Part shown: positions 5,094-7,880 of the stretch, one piece after another
Position numbering within the stretch: the stretch's first letter is position 1
How the letters are laid out: the number at the start of each line of letters is the position of its first letter
Assembly: GCA_002328295.1 (NCBI GenBank)
Contig: DCXE01000020.1
Location: 1 to 7,880, forward strand
Reading direction: 5' to 3'
Source of the DNA: Candidatus Peribacter sp. UBA2144
Lineage (GTDB): Bacteria; Patescibacteriota; Gracilibacteria; Peribacterales; Peribacteraceae
Length of the DNA: 7,880 nt
Notes under the pieces: model-generated
Seen by the model: only the letters and a program-made list of their open reading frames with translations
The model's database searches: none
What the model was told of the DNA's origin: nothing
Translations under genes and position numbers: made by a program

Positions 5094-6152
5094 ATGGCAA
5101 CTCCGCACCCCATATTGCCGGCTTCTACAGATCCGAAGGACTTCGTGATAGCAACTCTGGGGAGCCACTCTGCACTCCAAATCCTAAAAGGAGCTAAAGA
5201 TGAGGGTATGAAAACGCTGGCAATTTGCGAAAAAGGACGCGAAAAGCTCTACACAGACAATTATCCTGTTGCAGATGAGATACTCACATTAAATAAATTC
5301 GCAGACTGGGACGAAAAGTTGGAGGAGGAGCTTATTAAAAGAAATGCAATTGTAATTCCTCATGGATCATTTATCTCCTACATGGGTCATGACAGAGTGC
5401 AAAAACTCCAGGCAATGTACTATGGCACAAAGGATATTTTGGAATGGGAGTCGGACAGAAACAAAGAGAGAGTATGGATGGAGAAATCGGGTCTTAAACT
5501 CCCAAGACTTTATCCAAAACCCGAAGACATAGACAAGCCTGTGATTGTTAAATTCCATGGAGCCGGTGGGGGATTTGGATATTTCGTTGCAAAGACTCCG
5601 GAGCAATTTTATGAAGTAAAAAACCGCAAATATCCGGATCAAAATGATTTTGCCATACAGGAATACATTGTTGGAGTACCTCTTTATATTCATTACTTCT
5701 ATTCGCCCGTAACAGGAGAGTTGGAGATTATGAGTTTTGATAAAAGATACGAGTCCAATGCAGATTCAATTGGACGAATAAAGGCGGAAGATCAATTAGT
5801 AGCCAAAATTCACACCAGCTACACGATTGTGGGAAACATCCCCGTTGTAGTCAGAGAGTCATTACTTCCCGAAATGTTCGATATGGGTGAAAGAGTAATA
5901 AAAACGAGTCAGGAACTTTGTGGAGGGAAAGGTTTATTCGGTCCGTTCTGTTTAGAGACAATTGTTACCAGAAAGCTTGAAATTTTCGTATTCGAGATAA
6001 GCGCAAGAATTGTTGCGGGTACAAATCCATTCATCGAAGGATCGCCGTATACAGCACTCAAATACGACAAACCTATGAGTACAGGAAGACGGATTGCGCT
6101 GGATATTCAGCAGGCGATAGGGGCTGGACAACTAGAGGATATTCTGGGATAA
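5094..6152 (+). CDS. purP: FAICAR synthetase PurP (formate--phosphoribosylaminoimidazolecarboxamide ligase)
   Basis: The 352-residue protein aligns from end to end, from memory, with Methanocaldococcus PurP. This ATP-grasp ligase converts AICAR, formate and ATP to FAICAR, the ninth step of purine synthesis, without folate. Visible family motifs are ATLGSHSALQILKGAK (20-35), IPHGSF (88-93), the ATP-contacting glycine loop KFHGAGGGFGYF (153-164), IHYFYSP (199-205), DKRYESN (216-222), GNIPVVVRESLLP (247-259) and the metal-binding end FEISARIVAGTN (300-311). Length equals the archaeal family, and no key block is missing. It is typical of archaea; in bacteria this step is usually done by PurH with formyl-folate, so transfer is likely. 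It has its own promoter, and two downstream genes follow closely on the same strand. Function call is strong; substrate activity is not proven. Confidence 0.93.
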   Translation: MATPHPILPASTDPKDFVIATLGSHSALQILKGAKDEGMKTLAICEKGREKLYTDNYPVADEILTLNKFADWDEKLEEELIKRNAIVIPHGSFISYMGHDRVQKLQAMYYGTKDILEWESDRNKERVWMEKSGLKLPRLYPKPEDIDKPVIVKFHGAGGGFGYFVAKTPEQFYEVKNRKYPDQNDFAIQEYIVGVPLYIHYFYSPVTGELEIMSFDKRYESNADSIGRIKAEDQLVAKIHTSYTIVGNIPVVVRESLLPEMFDMGERVIKTSQELCGGKGLFGPFCLETIVTRKLEIFVFEISARIVAGTNPFIEGSPYTALKYDKPMSTGRRIALDIQQAIGAGQLEDILG

Positions 6153-6174
6153 TACTCGTCCTTATTCTCATAAC

Positions 6175-6579
6175 ATGACCTCAAAACGTAATCGTGATCC
6201 GGCAAGATTAAATAATCTAGACTTTGAGCTAGTAGATGCACTACTTGAATCAAATGGGGAGGAAGATGCAATCAAAGCTGCGGTACTCGATCATCAACGA
6301 TCGGCTGTCGCACTTGCCTGCGAGCATATTCTAGCAAGTGGTTTATCTGCTACCTCTCAGAAAAATATAAAGAGGGCAGAATTAGTGATTGCTGTTGCAC
6401 GAGAGACAAGCTACGACTCTATTATCGATTTGCTATATCGCTATGTCATAGATGACAATCCTGATGCGTACGACGAAACAGTAAGATTCCCTGTAGTAAG
6501 ACTGGGCATGGAAAGGAATAAACGCATTCAGGAGAGACAGAAGAATAAGAAGGCAAAAAAAGCTAAGCGCAAAAAATAA
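6175..6579 (+). CDS. Small basic-tailed protein of unknown function between the two purP genes
   Basis: I do not recognise this 134-residue protein. Residues 10-100 look entirely helical, with short acidic and alanine-rich helices such as DFELVDALLESNGEEDAIKA, and might form a small helical bundle. The last 20 residues are a strongly basic tail (ERQKNKKAKKAKRKK) that could bind nucleic acid or RNA. No cysteine pair, membrane segment or catalytic motif is seen. It starts 22 bp after purP and ends 23 bp before the purP paralogue, so all three may form one operon. ATG at 6175 has no Shine-Dalgarno site; TATTCT at 6163-6168 could be a weak -10 box of its own. A role linked to purine synthesis is only suggested by position. 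Confidence 0.75.
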   Translation: MTSKRNRDPARLNNLDFELVDALLESNGEEDAIKAAVLDHQRSAVALACEHILASGLSATSQKNIKRAELVIAVARETSYDSIIDLLYRYVIDDNPDAYDETVRFPVVRLGMERNKRIQERQKNKKAKKAKRKK

Positions 6580-6602
6580 TAGTTTCCTGTACTATATCGC
6601 CT

Positions 6603-7790
6603 ATGAATACTTCTGACCTTCTCAAAGGCTACGACCTTTCTAAACTCACTGTCGGTGTGCTTGGTGGACACTCAGCATTAGACGTTTGTCATGGAGCAAA
6701 GAAACAAGGATTTAAAACTGTTTGTGTTGCCAGGAAGGGGAGAGAAAAGACGTATGAGAAATATTATAAGAGTCGCAGGTCACAGGTCACACATTCGACA
6801 AGCTCAGTGCAGGCAGGTCACAGGTCGGATGATATTGGTTGTATTGATGAATTAATCGTTGTTGATCAGTTCCAGGATATTCTGAACGAAGATGTGCAAA
6901 AACAGCTCAGAGAACTTAACACGATATTCATACACAACAGATACTTCTGGGTTTACTTTGATGACTTTTCTCAGGTCGAGAATAATTTTATGGTTCCGAT
7001 ATTCGGATCACGATACTTACTGCGAGTTGAAGAGCGCGATCAGCACTTTACCCAGTATGATTTGCTGAATCTTGCAGGCATCAGAACTCCAAAAATATTC
7101 GAGTCATCAGATGATATAGATTGTCCTGTTTTAGTAAAAGCAAACGAAGCGGAACGTACCTATGAACGTGCATTTTTTATCGCAAATGATAAAAAATCAT
7201 GGGGCAAAGAAGGAGCCAAGCTTGAGAAAGAAGGCAAAGTTGCATCAAATTGGCGCGATGCGACTATCGAAGAGTTTATAGTGGGTGCTCATGTGAACTT
7301 CAACTTTTTCTATTCACCACTCTCAGGTGAACTGGAGTTGATGGGAACGGATATGAGGAGACAGACAAACTTAGATGGATTCTTCAGAATGTTGGCGCCT
7401 CAACAAAAACACGCTCTTGAATTCGGCATCAGTCCAAAGATGATAGAAACAGGACACATAGCTGTCACGGTCAAAGAATCGATACTGGAAAAGGCATTTG
7501 ATCTGGGAGAAAAGTTCGTATCAGCTGCCAAAAATCTGACTCCAGAGGTAGATCCTTCTACCAAAGGAATGATAGGACCGTTCGCACTTCAAGGTGCTGT
7601 AACAGCTGAAGAGGGAAGTGAAGATATAGTTATTTTTGATGTTTCTATGAGAATCCCTGGTTCACCCGGCACGGTCTCAACTCCTTATACGAGATACTTG
7701 TACGGCGATTCAATAAGTGTTGGTGAAAGAGTGGCAATGGAGATCGAAGCTGCTGTGAAAGAGGGGAAGGTCAGTGATATTGTCACTTAA
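6603..7790 (+). CDS. PurP paralogue (ATP-grasp family), altered active-site loops
   Basis: The 395-residue protein belongs to the same family as its neighbour: VGVLGGHSALDVCHGAKKQG (17-36), NFNFFYSP (232-239), an AVTVKES block (287-293), GMIGPFALQ (322-330) and FDVSMRIPGSPGT (345-357). It resembles the second PurP group of some archaea, in which NFNFFYSP replaces IHYFYSP. Two active-site blocks differ from its neighbour: IPHGSF has become IFIHNRYF (108-115), and the glycine loop KFHGAGGGFGYF has become KANEAERTYERAFF (179-192) with no glycine. It may act on another substrate, be a regulatory partner in a mixed oligomer, or have lost catalysis. Residues 57-77 are an extra segment encoded by short-repeat DNA. 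It lies 23 bp after the basic protein gene, probably in the same operon. Confidence 0.85.
   Translation: MNTSDLLKGYDLSKLTVGVLGGHSALDVCHGAKKQGFKTVCVARKGREKTYEKYYKSRRSQVTHSTSSVQAGHRSDDIGCIDELIVVDQFQDILNEDVQKQLRELNTIFIHNRYFWVYFDDFSQVENNFMVPIFGSRYLLRVEERDQHFTQYDLLNLAGIRTPKIFESSDDIDCPVLVKANEAERTYERAFFIANDKKSWGKEGAKLEKEGKVASNWRDATIEEFIVGAHVNFNFFYSPLSGELELMGTDMRRQTNLDGFFRMLAPQQKHALEFGISPKMIETGHIAVTVKESILEKAFDLGEKFVSAAKNLTPEVDPSTKGMIGPFALQGAVTAEEGSEDIVIFDVSMRIPGSPGTVSTPYTRYLYGDSISVGERVAMEIEAAVKEGKVSDIVT
6775..6826 (+). repeat. Short repeat element inserted in frame in the PurP paralogue gene
   Basis: GCAGGTCACAGGTC occurs at 6775-6788 and 6813-6826 as perfect copies, each containing the tandem CAGGTCA word. 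The 24 bp between them contains TTCGACAAGCTCAG, a word known from dispersed palindromic repeats in many bacterial genomes. The encoded peptide SRRSQVTHSTSSVQAGHRSD has no counterpart in PurP and shows a composition unlike the rest of the protein. The reading frame is preserved on both sides. Confidence 0.75.
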
Positions 7791-7823
7791 ATAAGTTAAT
7801 AGATATTTATTCATGGTTGTTAG

Positions 7824-7850
7824 TTGTGCTTATTTGTGACGAATTATAAT
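7824..7850 (+). promoter_or_regulatory. Promoter at the right edge of the window
   Basis: A perfect TATAAT at 7845-7850 is preceded by TTGTGC at 7824-7829 with a short 15-bp spacer. Alternatively TAGTTG at 7821-7826 gives 18 bp. It would serve a gene beyond the right edge. The start point would fall inside the palindrome that follows. Confidence 0.5.
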
Positions 7851-7855
7851 AGAGA

Positions 7856-7875
7856 AGGTATGTGCGCACATACCT
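7856..7875. promoter_or_regulatory. Perfect 20-bp palindrome at a predicted transcription start
   Basis: AGGTATGTGC at 7856-7865 is followed directly by its exact reverse complement to 7875. It begins six bases after the -10 box, the classical place for an operator that blocks initiation. It could also fold as a hairpin in the 5' end of the transcript. No T-run follows, so a terminator for the purP run is less likely. Confidence 0.55.
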
Positions 7876-7880
7876 ACATA

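Noticed and set aside
5367..5693. 108-codon minus-strand open frame inside purP
   Set aside because: It is antisense to the conserved PurP core, with no promoter or family match.
1..7880. Use of UGA as glycine (Gracilibacteria-type code)
   Set aside because: No recognisable gene needs UGA read-through; glycine is encoded by ordinary GGN codons, and UGA appears only outside the genes, for example just before the RT start.

Overview
The window looks like a piece of a candidate-phylum bacterial genome, most likely Patescibacteria/CPR. Several genes sit behind recognisable sigma-70-type promoters (for example TTGCCA, 17 bp, TATAAT at 2185-2213). Shine-Dalgarno sites are almost absent. The window also carries a diversity-generating retroelement (DGR), a class abundant in CPR and DPANN genomes, and two genes of the PurP family, best known from archaeal purine synthesis. 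A DPANN archaeon is the main alternative, but the bacterial promoter geometry argues against it. UGA is neither used inside the genes nor needed to explain them, so the standard code fits.

Left part (1-1665) is a DGR cassette in an unusual order: an adenine-rich template repeat on the plus strand (about 209-327), an accessory variability determinant gene (avd) on the minus strand (328-672), and the reverse transcriptase gene on the plus strand (653-1665). The RT reading frame is split at a 25-nt GA dinucleotide tract (1191-1215). Losing one GA unit, or gaining two, restores a complete RT of normal length. This points to a phase-variable switch or, less interestingly, an assembly error. No variable region matching the template was found in the window, so the diversified target gene lies elsewhere.

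Middle (1666-2240) is a scrap-like junction: a stranded C-terminal piece of a carbamoyl-phosphate synthase large subunit gene (carB), TTCG-rich hairpins, an intact tRNA-Cys(GCA) with an unusual D-loop/T-loop change (A18 with G55), an 18-bp-period CT-rich repeat and a strong promoter.

Right part (2241-7880) contains a membrane-anchored protein of unknown function, a 125-bp multi-hairpin inverted-repeat element between convergent genes, a glutaredoxin-like/CcdA-like fusion for disulfide exchange across the membrane, an unknown 200-residue protein, and a purP - unknown basic protein - purP-paralogue run. The first PurP keeps the family motifs and should make FAICAR from AICAR, formate and ATP. 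The second has lost the glycine-rich loop and carries an in-frame insertion of short-repeat DNA. The window ends with a TATAAT promoter followed at once by a perfect 20-bp palindrome.
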